Shown: positions 1 to 8,923, numbered from the stretch's first letter. The stretch is 45,000 nt of DNA from a bacterium (GCA_029100545.1 JAQXPH010000011.1:1-45000), one strand, 5' to 3'. Notes: generated by a model not told the origin, from the letters alone. A program made the numbers and translations.

Positions 1-1
1 T

Positions 2-97
2 TATATTGAATATTATAATAATTATAGATATCAATGGAATCTAAAAAAAATGACTCCAGTACAATACCGAAATCATCTTTTCGAATCCCTTGCTTAA
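2..97 (+). CDS. IS3-family transposase OrfB, C-terminal end (partial)
   Basis: Only the last 31 codons are present, in the frame starting at base 2 and ending at TAA 95-97. The protein ends with the tail typical of IS3/IS150-group integrase-domain transposases: a tyrosine- and asparagine-rich YIEYYNNYRYQWNLKK followed by MTPVQYRNH. This segment follows the DDE catalytic core, so no catalytic residue is visible here. It would act with OrfA in cut-and-paste transposition through a circular intermediate. The 5' part is cut off by the window edge; whether the gene is intact is unknown. Confidence 0.8.
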   Translation, partial: YIEYYNNYRYQWNLKKMTPVQYRNHLFESLA

Positions 98-117
98 AAT
101 CTCTCTTTTTTATTTAG

Positions 118-135
118 TCCTTGACAAGGGGTACA
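118..135 (-). repeat. Right terminal inverted repeat of the IS3-family element
   Basis: On the minus strand the sequence TGTACCCCTTGTCAAGGA begins with TG at base 135 and runs inward, 20 bases after the transposase stop codon. This is the expected position and form of an IS3-family terminal repeat. The matching left repeat is not in the window. Confidence 0.65.
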
Positions 136-154
136 TTTTAAAAAATATAATCTT

Positions 155-820
155 TTATTTAACTACATAATTATTTTTTTTAAGTGGTTTAAAACCAATT
201 TGAATAAGTTCATCTATTGTTACTATTTTATTATTTAAAGCATAACTAATTGTAAATTCATTATTATTAACAATTACAAAGACATTTTGACTTTTAATAC
301 AAGTAAAATAATAATCTTGATAATAAAAATCTAATGCTTGTGCACAATATCCTGTAGTTCTATCTTCAATAGAAATTTCTTTATTATTTACTATACCAAA
401 AATTATATTACCTTTTTTAGAAATAATTTGGTTATTAGATATAATACTATTTTGTATATCTTCTTGTAAAACTTCAATATTTTGATTAATATTATTATCT
501 TGTGATAAATAATTTTCTTCAATAATACTATCTTGTTTATTTTTATTTTCTTCAGTATTATTTTTATCATTTATAACTTCTATAACATCATTATAATTTT
601 GATAAATAATATCTTCGTTTGTGGTATTTAAATCTTCTTGTGTAGACTCTTCATGATATTTTGCTGGAAAACTATATAATAATATATTATTTTTTTGGGT
701 ATATTCCTTTGTAATAACAATATGATTATTAAAACTTTTATTTACTAAGAAAAATATACTTGTAATTAAAAATGCACAAATAGTAGTAATAAATGCTATA
801 TTAATAATTTTATTTTTCAT
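155..820 (-). CDS. Membrane-anchored protein of unknown function
   Basis: A 221-residue protein that I do not recognise. Residues 5-26 form one hydrophobic segment after a short basic N-terminus, so it is probably a signal-anchor protein with its C-terminus outside. Residues about 55-130 are an acidic, Asn/Gln-rich low-complexity linker. A compact C-terminal part (about 136-221) has two cysteines (TGYC and FTC) that could form a disulfide. The start is supported by a strong ribosome site (AAAGGGGGA) ending six bases before ATG. It is transcribed alone, divergent from the P-type ATPase, and its 3' end abuts the insertion sequence. The reading frame looks intact. Confidence 0.6.
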   Translation of the reverse strand: MKNKIINIAFITTICAFLITSIFFLVNKSFNNHIVITKEYTQKNNILLYSFPAKYHEESTQEDLNTTNEDIIYQNYNDVIEVINDKNNTEENKNKQDSIIEENYLSQDNNINQNIEVLQEDIQNSIISNNQIISKKGNIIFGIVNNKEISIEDRTTGYCAQALDFYYQDYYFTCIKSQNVFVIVNNNEFTISYALNNKIVTIDELIQIGFKPLKKNNYVVK

Positions 821-843
821 TAAATCCCCCTTTGATGACTAAT

Positions 844-872
844 ATATTAGCATATTAATTTAATTTTGTAAA
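844..872 (-). promoter_or_regulatory. Sigma-A-type promoter of the membrane-protein gene
   Basis: On the minus strand TTTACA (867-872), a 17-base spacer and TAATAT (844-849) with TGC immediately upstream of the -10 give a good extended -10 promoter. It lies 24 bases upstream of the ATG at 820. Confidence 0.55.
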
Positions 873-952
873 TAAAGTTAGTGAATAAAAAAATGATATG
901 TTTTTAATAAAATATGTTTTAAAGTAATATACTTAAATGGAGGTATATAACT

Positions 953-3514
953 TTGGGACTAACTGAAAAAGAAGTTGTTGAATCAAGAAAAAAATATGGA
1001 AGTAATGAAATAACAAAAAAAAATAATAATTCATTTTTTAAACTATTAATTGAGTCATTATCTGATCCAATTATAAAAATTTTATTAATAGCTCTTGCTA
1101 TAAAAGTTGTTTTTTTATTTAAAAATTTTGATTGGTATGAAACATTAGGCATTGTAATTGCTATTTTTTTAGCTTCATTTATTTCATCGATTAGTGAATA
1201 TGGTTCAAATAAGGCTTTTGAACGCCTGCAAGAGGAAAGTCAAAGAACATATGCTAAAGTAATTAGATCAGGAAAACTTCAAAAAATATTATCTAAAGAT
1301 GTAGTAGTAAAAGATTTAGTTGTTCTTGAAAGTGGCGATAAAGTTCCAGCAGATGGTTATATAAAAGAAGGATTTTTATCAATTGATGAATCTTTTATAA
1401 CAGGTGAAGCTAAAGAAGTTAATAAAAAATATAGTGACAATCATAATGAAGTTTATAGTGGTAGTACTATATATAAAGGTAGTGCAAAAGTAATTATTAC
1501 TAATGTTGGAGATAAAACTTTTATAGGTGGAATATCTAGTGATATTCAAACTAAAGGTGGAGAAAGTCCTTTAAAAGGAAGACTTAGAACACTTGCAAAA
1601 AGCATTAGTAAACTAGGATATATTGGCGCAATACTAGCAAGTATATCTTATCTTTTTATGCAAATTGTTGTTAAAAATAATTATAATTTAGATTTAATTG
1701 TAGATACTTTAAAAAATATTCCACTTATGACCAATTATTTAATTTATACTTTAACTTTAACTGTAACTATTATTATAGTGGCAGTTCCTGAAGGGCTTCC
1801 TATGATGATTACTTTAGTACTATCATCTAATATGAAAAAAATGCTTAAAGATAATGTTTTAGTTAGAAAACTTGTTGGTATTGAAACAAGTGGTTCACTA
1901 AATACACTTCTTTGTGATAAAACTGGTACACTTACTCTTGGTAAATTAAATGTAAAATATATCGTCACAAAAGATAATAAAATTTTTAAAAATAAAAATG
2001 AAATTAAAATATATAAAAAATATTATGATGTATTAATTAAATCATTATATCTTAATAATGAAACAATTTTATCAAGTGGCAATTTAATTGGTGGTAACAC
2101 TACAGATAGGGCAATCAAAAATTTTATTGGAGAAGATATTATTAATGATAAGATAATTCAAAAAAAATTATTTTCTTCCGAAGATAAATATAGTATGGTA
2201 CAAACTAATGAATATTATTTTTATAAAGGTGCTAGTGAAGTAATATTAAATAAATGTAAAAATTATTTGGATATTAATGGCAATATAAAAAAAATAGAAA
2301 GTAAAAGTTATATAGAAAATATGATTAAAACATACATGGAAAAAGGATATCGTGTACTAGTTAATGCTTATGGAAAAGATGAAAATAATTTAATTTTTAT
2401 TAATTTAATTATTATTTCTGATACAATTAGACCAGAAGCAAAACACAGTCTTGAACTTATTAAAAGTGCTGGAATTAAAGTTATTATGATTACAGGTGAT
2501 GCTAAACAAACTGCAATAAATATTGCAAAAGAATTAAATTTACATGAAAGTAATTCAATTGCTCTTACGCATGATGAACTTGAAAAACTTTCGGATGATG
2601 AAATTGTTAAAATATATCCCAAACTTTCAGTTATTGCTAGAGCGCTTCCCCAAGATAAAAGTAGACTTGTATCAATTTTTCAAACTTATGGTCTTGTTGT
2701 AGGGATGACTGGTGATGGGGTAAATGATGCACTTGCCCTTAAAAAAAGCGATGTTGGTTTTGCTCTTGGAAGTGGCTCAGAAGTTAGTAAAGATGCTAGT
2801 GATATTGTTATACTTGATAATAATATATTTTCTATTTGTAAAGCTATTTTATATGGCCGTACTATTTTTAAAAGTATAAGAAAATTTATTATTTATCAAT
2901 TAACTGTTAATATATGCGCTCTTATTTTATCAATTGTTGGTGTTTGGGTTGGAATTTCAACACCAATTACAATTATTCAAATGCTTTGGCTTAATATGAT
3001 TATGGATACTTTTGCTGGTCTTGCATTTTCTTATGAACCACCATTAAAAGAATATTTATATGAAAAACCTAAAAGTAAGAATGAACCAATTATGAATAAA
3101 TATATGTTTAATCAAATATTAGTAAATGGTTCATATTCAGCATTACTTTGCTTACTTTTTTTAAAACTTCCAATTATAAGTCATTTTATTAGGTTTAGTG
3201 AGGGAAATAAATTTTTATATACGGCGTATTTTGCTTTATTTATTTTTTTAGGAATTTGTAATTCATTTGCCTCAAGAACACATAGATTAAATATTTTTGC
3301 TAATATTTTAAAAAATAAAGTATTTTTATTAATTAACATTTTTATATTTTTTGCACAAATTTATATTATTTATTTTGGTGGAAATTTATTTAGAACTTAT
3401 GGTTTAACTTCAAAAGAATTAATATTTGTATTTATTTTGTCACTTACTATTTTTCCTATAGATTTTATAAGAAAAAAGATTTTAAAGAAAAAGAATATTC
3501 AAATTGGCGTATAA
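953..3514 (+). CDS. P-type Ca2+-transporting ATPase (type II)
   Basis: An 853-residue cation pump of the type II family, probably exporting Ca2+ across the cell membrane at the expense of ATP. Visible in order: an N-terminal cation-ATPase segment (1-60), the actuator TGE motif in DESFITGEA, a PEGLP motif in TM4 as in Ca2+ pumps, the phosphorylation motif DKTGT with Asp322, a nucleotide-binding domain, the hinge MITGD, GDGVNDALALKKSDVG, and four or more C-terminal membrane helices. Length fits bacterial PMCA/LMCA1-like pumps. The start is TTG, chosen because GGAGG lies nine bases upstream and because the family N-terminus begins there. It is monocistronic. Ion specificity is inferred from the family and not proven. 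Confidence 0.88.
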   Translation: MGLTEKEVVESRKKYGSNEITKKNNNSFFKLLIESLSDPIIKILLIALAIKVVFLFKNFDWYETLGIVIAIFLASFISSISEYGSNKAFERLQEESQRTYAKVIRSGKLQKILSKDVVVKDLVVLESGDKVPADGYIKEGFLSIDESFITGEAKEVNKKYSDNHNEVYSGSTIYKGSAKVIITNVGDKTFIGGISSDIQTKGGESPLKGRLRTLAKSISKLGYIGAILASISYLFMQIVVKNNYNLDLIVDTLKNIPLMTNYLIYTLTLTVTIIIVAVPEGLPMMITLVLSSNMKKMLKDNVLVRKLVGIETSGSLNTLLCDKTGTLTLGKLNVKYIVTKDNKIFKNKNEIKIYKKYYDVLIKSLYLNNETILSSGNLIGGNTTDRAIKNFIGEDIINDKIIQKKLFSSEDKYSMVQTNEYYFYKGASEVILNKCKNYLDINGNIKKIESKSYIENMIKTYMEKGYRVLVNAYGKDENNLIFINLIIISDTIRPEAKHSLELIKSAGIKVIMITGDAKQTAINIAKELNLHESNSIALTHDELEKLSDDEIVKIYPKLSVIARALPQDKSRLVSIFQTYGLVVGMTGDGVNDALALKKSDVGFALGSGSEVSKDASDIVILDNNIFSICKAILYGRTIFKSIRKFIIYQLTVNICALILSIVGVWVGISTPITIIQMLWLNMIMDTFAGLAFSYEPPLKEYLYEKPKSKNEPIMNKYMFNQILVNGSYSALLCLLFLKLPIISHFIRFSEGNKFLYTAYFALFIFLGICNSFASRTHRLNIFANILKNKVFLLINIFIFFAQIYIIYFGGNLFRTYGLTSKELIFVFILSLTIFPIDFIRKKILKKKNIQIGV

Positions 3515-3535
3515 AAATTGTCTTATTTTGACACC

Positions 3536-3545
3536 TTTTGTCGAA
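3536..3545 (+). promoter_or_regulatory. Candidate Spo0A box
   Basis: TTTTGTCGAA contains the full TTTGTCGAA form of the B. subtilis Spo0A box. It lies in the 83-base gap before the endonuclease gene, just after a TTGACA hexamer (3528-3533). By my rough estimate one such nine-base match could occur by chance in 45 kb, so the assignment is tentative. No other gene could be its target. Confidence 0.35.
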
Positions 3546-3597
3546 GTTGTTGATATTTAATAAATGATATTATAAACTTTTCTCATCAGGAGGAATT

Positions 3598-4365
3598 ATG
3601 TGTCAAGAATTTAATAATATTATAAAAAAATTTAAAGAAATAAAAAAACTTAATTATGTTGAAAGTATAAATAATGATTTTAATGGAATAGGTCTAACAT
3701 TTGAAAAACTAATTGGTAAAGAGGTAGATACTTTTTCATATCCCGATTATGAAGGAATAGAAATAAAAACAACTTTAAAGATAACTGAATATCCAATTGC
3801 TTTATTTAGTTTAGCTCCATGGTCAAGTCATTTTCCTGCTCTAGATTATTTAAGAAGAAAATATGGATATTTGCAAACAGAAATCGAAGATAATAGAAAA
3901 CTTAATGCAGTTTTTTATTATGATAAAAATGAATTGATTTCAAATAGGTATTTTTTTAATTTAAAGTGTGATGATAAAGAAGAAAAACTTTATTTACTTA
4001 TTTATGATATAAACTTTAATTTAATTGATGATGGTACTTATTGGTATTATAGTGACTTAAAAGAAAAACTTGAAGTAAAGTTAAAATATTTAGCATTAAT
4101 ATATGCAAGCGCTAAAAATATTAATAATAAAAAATATTATTATTATCGAGAAATATATTGTTATAAATTAAAAGGTTTTAATATATTTTTAGATCTTATA
4201 AAAAGAAATATTATTTGTATTAATATTACAAGTAGAATTTCAAAAACAAAGGATAATATTGATAAAATGAAATGTGGTTGTTATTTTAAAATTAATAAAT
4301 TTGATGTTAATAAATTATTTGATTTAGTTTATGCCGAAGGAAACAAAGAAGATAGATTTTTATAA
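3598..4365 (+). CDS. MvaI/BcnI-family (MutH-like fold) endonuclease
   Basis: A 255-residue protein whose N-terminal part has the PD-(D/E)XK layout of the MvaI/BcnI and MutH-related nucleases: GIGLTFEKLIG (helix with Glu), then PDYEGIEIKT, giving a D...E-x-K catalytic set around residues 47-56. The rest (YLRRKYGY, WYYSDLKEKLEVKLKYLA, YKLKGFNIFLDLI) is like other clostridial and bacillar proteins annotated in this family. It would cut double-stranded DNA. No methyltransferase or specificity gene is next to it, so it is either a solitary nuclease or a nicking/repair enzyme. A strong AGGAGG site precedes ATG. A Spo0A-like box lies upstream. The exact activity is inferred. Confidence 0.6.
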   Translation: MCQEFNNIIKKFKEIKKLNYVESINNDFNGIGLTFEKLIGKEVDTFSYPDYEGIEIKTTLKITEYPIALFSLAPWSSHFPALDYLRRKYGYLQTEIEDNRKLNAVFYYDKNELISNRYFFNLKCDDKEEKLYLLIYDINFNLIDDGTYWYYSDLKEKLEVKLKYLALIYASAKNINNKKYYYYREIYCYKLKGFNIFLDLIKRNIICINITSRISKTKDNIDKMKCGCYFKINKFDVNKLFDLVYAEGNKEDRFL

Positions 4366-4427
4366 TAATATATTGTTTTTAATATATATAATTTTATTAT
4401 GATATATGTTGGGACCATGATTATAAT

Positions 4428-4451
4428 AAAAAAACTAGGTTTTATCCTAGT
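4428..4451 (-). terminator. Rho-independent terminator after tRNA-Pro
   Basis: On the minus strand ACTAGG and CCTAGT form a six-pair stem with a six-base loop, followed by seven T residues. It lies ten bases past the CCA end of tRNA-Pro. Confidence 0.75.
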
Positions 4452-4460
4452 AATTTATTC

Positions 4461-4537
4461 TGGTCGAGAAGACAGGATTCGAACCTGCGACCCCATGGTC
4501 CCAAACCATGTGCACTACCAAACTGTGCTACTTCTCG
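4461..4537 (-). tRNA. tRNA-Pro (UGG)
   Basis: On the minus strand the acceptor arms CGAGAAG and CTTCTCG pair, the T arm has GTTCGAATC, and the anticodon loop TTTGGGA in the stem CATGG/CCATG gives anticodon UGG. The 3' CCA is encoded (77 bases with CCA). It is followed by a terminator and preceded by tRNA-Arg on the same strand. Confidence 0.95.
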
Positions 4538-4569
4538 GAAACAAACTTATTATATCACAATAATTCAAC

Positions 4570-4619
4570 TTTGCAAATATAAACTGCACATGGTTTTGTA
4601 AATATAAACTATACATTGT
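4570..4619. repeat. Two tandem 25-base imperfect repeats between tRNA genes
   Basis: Units 4570-4594 and 4595-4619 match at 21 of 25 positions (core AAATATAAACT...ACAT.GT). A degenerate third copy (ATGCACATAGTTTAAAA) follows near 4637-4652. No gene or stem is apparent in this spacer between tRNA-Arg and tRNA-Pro. Confidence 0.5.
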
Positions 4620-4673
4620 TTAAAATTCACAATAAAATGCACATAGTTTAAAAGCAACAATAGCATTTAATTT

Positions 4674-4750
4674 TGGTACGCCCAAAGGGATTCGAACCCC
4701 CAACCTTTTGATCCGTAGTCAAACACTCTATCCAGTTGAGCTATGGGCGC
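4674..4750 (-). tRNA. tRNA-Arg (ACG)
   Basis: On the minus strand GCGCCCA pairs with TGGGCGT (first pair G-U), the T arm has GGTTCGAATCC, and the anticodon loop CTACGGA in the stem TTTGA/TCAAA gives ACG, normally edited to ICG. CCA is encoded. Confidence 0.95.
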
Positions 4751-4873
4751 ATACTTACTTTTATCACATGTAAAAGCAAATTTATTATAATATAAAAGTT
4801 TTAAAAAATCAATAAAATCATATTCTTTTTTTTCTTTATTTATGATAGAATTAAATACGAAGGAAGAAGATGG

Positions 4874-6592
4874 ATGACTAGAGAGATTTTTATATTATGT
4901 GCTGTTGGTTATTATTTTATTGCAATGATTGTAATTGCGGTTGTTTTGATTGTGATAAATAATAAAACAAAAAAGAAATATCAAGGTCAAATTACAGAAT
5001 TAGAAAGGCAAAAAAATTTAGTCATATCATCAAATATATTAACTGAACTTAATAAGGTTGAGCCTCTTATAAATAATGATGATTTACGTAAAAGATATAA
5101 TAATTGGCAAGATAGATTCAATGAAATTAAAACAGTTGATATACCTAAAATAACTGATTTAATTAATGAAGTACAAATATTTTTTGAAGAAAAAGATTAT
5201 CAAAATTTAAAAACTTCTATAATAAAAACTGAAATGGATTTAAATTATTTACAAACTAAATCATCTTTTTTACTTGATGAAATTAAAGAAATAACTTTAA
5301 GTGAAGAAAGAAATCGTGAAAAGATTACAAAACTTAAAACAGAATATCGTGAAGTTGTAACAACATATAAAGACGATTTGGAGGGCTATAGTAAAATAAA
5401 AGTACCTATTGAACTTCAATTTGAAAATGTTGATAAGTTATTTGTTAGTTTTGAAAATGCTATGGATAAAAATGAATATACTGAAGTAGGTAAAATAGTT
5501 AAGGCAATTGATGATATTGTTTCAAATTTAAAAGAAATAATTAAAGATACAAAAACTATTGTACTTTATGGTGAAAATCTAATTCCTAAAAAAATTGAAG
5601 ATATTTTACAAATATATAGTAAAATGGTTAAAAATGGTTACAATTTAGAATATTTAAATATTGAATATAATATTGAAGAAGCAAATAAAAAAATTATTGA
5701 TATTTTTCAAAGATTAAATGTTTTAGATGTAGAAGACTCGATTTTTGAACTTAAAACAATGCATGATTATTTTGATTCATTATATCAAGATTTTGATAAA
5801 GAAAAACTTAGCAAAAAACTTTTCGAAGATTATTCACGATCAATTGCTATTAAAGTAACAAAACTTGAAAAAATAGTTAATGAACTTTATAAAAAAATTG
5901 GAGAATTAAAATATAGTTATGATTTAACTGATGATGAAGTTGCAGTTATTACTGAAATTAAAGATGAAATAATTGATATACATAATAGTTATGATCATAT
6001 AATGGATATTTATCGTAATAAAACTCTTGCATATTCAAAATTAAGTAGTGAAATGGAATTAATTAATAATAGATTACTTAAAAATGAAGAAAAGTTAAAT
6101 CATACTTTACAAACATTAAGTAGTTTAAAAGATGATGAATTAAGAGCAAGAGAACAATTAACTGAAATTGAAGAAATCTTAAAAAATAGTAAAAACAAAA
6201 CAAAAGAGTATAATTTGCCTGTTATACCAAAAAAATATTATGTTGAATTTGCAGAAGCATCGCTTGCAATAAAAGATATGGTTAATGAACTTGAAAAAAG
6301 ACCAATTTCAATTAAAAATTTAAATATGCGAGTTGATACTGCACGTGATTTAGTTTTAAAGGTATATAATACAATTAATGAAACTACCAAGACAGCGAAA
6401 ATGGCTGAAATGGCAATTGTTTATGGTAATAGATATCGAACTGTAAATAAAGATGTCGATTTTGGACTTACAAAAGCTGAAAACTCATTTTATAAAGGTA
6501 ATTATAAAATATGTTTAGAACAAGCAATTAGTGCAATTAATATCGTTGAACCTGGTATATATAACAAATTGCTAGAAAATTTTAAAGATTAG
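4874..6592 (+). CDS. ezrA: Septation ring formation regulator EzrA
   Basis: A 572-residue protein with one N-terminal membrane helix (residues about 5-27, outside to inside) followed by a long cytoplasmic, almost wholly helical spectrin-like coiled coil rich in Lys/Glu. Length and layout match EzrA (about 560-570 residues), which binds FtsZ, limits extra Z-rings and links division to cell-wall synthesis. The gene is followed by a cysteine desulfurase gene and thiI, as in B. subtilis, which supports the name. The ATG at 4870 runs into a stop at once, so 4874 (MTREIF) is used, behind GAAGGAAGAAG. A TGATAGAAT extended -10 lies at 4843-4851. Confidence 0.85.
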   Translation: MTREIFILCAVGYYFIAMIVIAVVLIVINNKTKKKYQGQITELERQKNLVISSNILTELNKVEPLINNDDLRKRYNNWQDRFNEIKTVDIPKITDLINEVQIFFEEKDYQNLKTSIIKTEMDLNYLQTKSSFLLDEIKEITLSEERNREKITKLKTEYREVVTTYKDDLEGYSKIKVPIELQFENVDKLFVSFENAMDKNEYTEVGKIVKAIDDIVSNLKEIIKDTKTIVLYGENLIPKKIEDILQIYSKMVKNGYNLEYLNIEYNIEEANKKIIDIFQRLNVLDVEDSIFELKTMHDYFDSLYQDFDKEKLSKKLFEDYSRSIAIKVTKLEKIVNELYKKIGELKYSYDLTDDEVAVITEIKDEIIDIHNSYDHIMDIYRNKTLAYSKLSSEMELINNRLLKNEEKLNHTLQTLSSLKDDELRAREQLTEIEEILKNSKNKTKEYNLPVIPKKYYVEFAEASLAIKDMVNELEKRPISIKNLNMRVDTARDLVLKVYNTINETTKTAKMAEMAIVYGNRYRTVNKDVDFGLTKAENSFYKGNYKICLEQAISAINIVEPGIYNKLLENFKD

Positions 6593-6601
6593 GGGGATAA
6601 T

Positions 6602-7738
6602 ATGATATATTTAGATTATAGTGCTACAACTCCAGTTTCTTTAGAAGTACAAGATACTATAAATAAAGTTACAAGAGAATTTATTGGTAATGCTAATTCA
6701 ATTAACGGATTAGGAATAAAAAGTAAAAATTTACTTAATAGTGCTACGAAACAAATTGCAGAAGAATTTAATATATTAGAAAGTGAAATTACATATACTT
6801 CTTCAGCTACAGAAAGTAATAATCTAGCACTTATTGGAGTAAGTATTGCAAATTTTAAAAGAGGAAAACATATTATTGTTTCTAAGTTAGAGCATCCGTC
6901 AATTTATAGCATATGTTCATACCTTGAAACAATGGGCTTTGAAATAAGTTATGTTAATACAGATGAAGATGGTCTTATTGACTTTGAACATTTAAAAAAA
7001 TTAATTAGGGAAGATACAATTTTAGTAAGTATTTGTGCTGTAAATAGTGAACTTGGAATAAGACAACCACTTAAAATGATTAGACAAACTATTAAAAAAA
7101 TAAATCCAAATATATATTTTCATAGTGATATGACTCAAGCAATAGGTAAAATAGCAATTTCACTTCACGATGTTGATTTAGCCACTATATCATCACATAA
7201 AATATATGGTCCGAAGGGAATTGCAATGCTTTATTGTAATAGTACAGTTAAAATTAAACCAATTATATATGGAAGTGGAAAATCAAATGATTTAAATCCT
7301 GGAACTCCTGCACTTCCTTTAATTGCGGGTTTTTCTAAAGCAATTAGACTTGCATTAACCGATTTAGAAAAAAAAGAAAAATATATAAATTTATTAAATG
7401 AAAGATTATGTTTACATTTTAAAAGTTATCCTGATATTTTAATTAATAAAACTAAGTATTCAATTCCACATATTTTAAATATTTCAATTATGAATATTAA
7501 ACCAGAAACATTTATACATGCCTTAGATAGTGATGAGGTTTATATTTCTACGAATACTGCATGTTCTTCAGGTGAACTTTCAAGTGGTGCAATGGTAATT
7601 TATAATGATGTAAAAAGGGCTTCTCATACAATTAGGATTAGTTTATCTAGCATGACTACAAGTGAAGAAATTGATAAATTTATTAAAATATTTGATAAAA
7701 ACTATAAATCACTTAATAGTCTAGTAAAGAAGGATTAA
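6602..7738 (+). CDS. Cysteine desulfurase, NifS/IscS type (NifZ-like)
   Basis: A 378-residue class V PLP-dependent aminotransferase-fold enzyme. It removes sulfur from cysteine as a persulfide. Visible features are the N-terminal YLDYSATTP, the PLP-lysine motif SSHKIYGPKG with Lys200, and the active-site Cys321 in NTACSSGE. Its neighbour thiI begins on the base after its stop codon, so the two are co-translated, and the likely job is to charge ThiI with sulfur for 4-thiouridine in tRNA and possibly thiazole synthesis, as NifZ does in B. subtilis. GGGGGA precedes ATG. The link to ThiI is inference from context; a wider role in Fe-S assembly is possible. Confidence 0.88.
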   Translation: MIYLDYSATTPVSLEVQDTINKVTREFIGNANSINGLGIKSKNLLNSATKQIAEEFNILESEITYTSSATESNNLALIGVSIANFKRGKHIIVSKLEHPSIYSICSYLETMGFEISYVNTDEDGLIDFEHLKKLIREDTILVSICAVNSELGIRQPLKMIRQTIKKINPNIYFHSDMTQAIGKIAISLHDVDLATISSHKIYGPKGIAMLYCNSTVKIKPIIYGSGKSNDLNPGTPALPLIAGFSKAIRLALTDLEKKEKYINLLNERLCLHFKSYPDILINKTKYSIPHILNISIMNIKPETFIHALDSDEVYISTNTACSSGELSSGAMVIYNDVKRASHTIRISLSSMTTSEEIDKFIKIFDKNYKSLNSLVKKD

Positions 7739-8923
7739 ATGGAAAAAGTAATAATTATTAAATATGGTGAATTATCTACGAAAAGTGATAATATTAATTT
7801 TTTTATAAAAACACTTAAAAATAATATTGAAAAAAAATTAAGTGGAATATCATTTAAAATAAGTTATGATATTGGAAGAATGATTATATATACTGACAAT
7901 ATTGATATGGTTTTAAATAAACTTAAAGAAGTTTTTGGTATTCATGAAATAATGGTAGGCTATATTTTTAAAGATAAAAGCATTGAAAAAATTGAAGAAA
8001 ATATTCTTGCTTTAATTAAAAATATAGATTTTAATACTTTTAGAGTTACTACTAAAAGAAGTGATAAGCATTATGAAATAAATAGTATTGATTTTTCAAA
8101 AATAGTTGGTGCATATATTTTAAAAAACACTGATAATAAAAAAGTTAAAATTGAAGGTGCTGATTTAGAAATATTTGTTGAAATTAGAATTAATGAGATT
8201 TTAGTCTATTTTGATGGTATAAAAGGTCTTGGTGGTTATCCTGTTTCAACTTTAGGAAAAGGTTTACTAATGCTTTCAGGAGGAATTGATTCTCCAGTAG
8301 CAGGTTTTCTTGCTATAAAAAGAGGAATAAGACTTGAAGCAATTTATTTTGATTCACCACCTCATACTAGTAAAATGGCTTTAGAAAAAGTTAAAGATTT
8401 AGCCAAAGTTCTTGCAAAATATAATAATAATGAAGTTAAGATACATATTATTAATTTTACCCATATCCAAGAAGAAATAATTAAAAACATTCCAAATTAT
8501 TATCTAATTACTATTATGAGAAGATTTATGTATCAAATATCTGCTGTTATTGCAAGTAGAATAAATGCTCATGTTATAATTAATGGTGAAAGTGTTGGTC
8601 AAGTAGCTAGTCAAACATTACAAAGTATGGAAGTAATTAATGAAAGCATTAAAAAACCAGTTTTAAGGCCAGTATGCTGTTTAGATAAACTGGAAATAAT
8701 TGATATTGCTAAAAAAATTGGTACATATGATATAAGTATTTTACCATATGAAGACTGTTGCACAATTTTTGTACCAAAACATCCAGTAATTCATCCTAAT
8801 TTAAAAACTGCACTTGAATATGAAAAATTAATTGATAAAAATGAATTAATATATAATGCAATAAAAAATGAAACAATAATAAATATAAATTCTAATAATA
8901 AAGAATATCAAGATTTGTTATAA
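7739..8923 (+). CDS. thiI: tRNA 4-thiouridine synthetase ThiI
   Basis: A 394-residue protein with a ferredoxin-like plus THUMP RNA-binding region (about 1-165) and a PP-loop adenylation domain starting at LMLSGGIDSPVAG. The enzyme adenylates U8 of tRNA and replaces its oxygen with sulfur. The conserved cysteine region PYEDCCTIFVPKHP is present. There is no C-terminal rhodanese domain, the usual state in Bacilli, where the partner desulfurase supplies persulfide directly. ATG follows the desulfurase stop codon with no gap; the ribosome site AAGAAGGA lies in the end of that gene. The next plus-strand feature is a doubtful small ORF. Confidence 0.93.
   Translation: MEKVIIIKYGELSTKSDNINFFIKTLKNNIEKKLSGISFKISYDIGRMIIYTDNIDMVLNKLKEVFGIHEIMVGYIFKDKSIEKIEENILALIKNIDFNTFRVTTKRSDKHYEINSIDFSKIVGAYILKNTDNKKVKIEGADLEIFVEIRINEILVYFDGIKGLGGYPVSTLGKGLLMLSGGIDSPVAGFLAIKRGIRLEAIYFDSPPHTSKMALEKVKDLAKVLAKYNNNEVKIHIINFTHIQEEIIKNIPNYYLITIMRRFMYQISAVIASRINAHVIINGESVGQVASQTLQSMEVINESIKKPVLRPVCCLDKLEIIDIAKKIGTYDISILPYEDCCTIFVPKHPVIHPNLKTALEYEKLIDKNELIYNAIKNETIININSNNKEYQDLL

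Larger units (their letters stand above)
1..135 (+). mobile_element. Right end of an IS3-family insertion sequence
   Basis: The window opens inside an insertion sequence. It contains the last codons of an OrfB-type transposase (2-97), a short untranslated tail, and an end at 118-135 that reads TGTACCCCTTG... on the minus strand, with the TG...CA termini typical of the IS3 family. The left end and most of the element lie outside the window, so completeness and the target-site duplication cannot be judged. It ends 20 bases past the stop codon of the convergent gene at 155-820. Confidence 0.8.

Noticed and set aside
919-1152. Minus-strand 77-codon frame over the start of the Ca2+ ATPase gene
   Set aside because: It lies opposite a clear P-type ATPase frame, has no ribosome site and no recognisable protein features; a shadow frame.
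4366-4427. AT-rich ATATAT hairpin after the endonuclease gene as a terminator
   Set aside because: Self-complementary AT repeats occur everywhere in this composition and there is no clean stem followed by a T-run.
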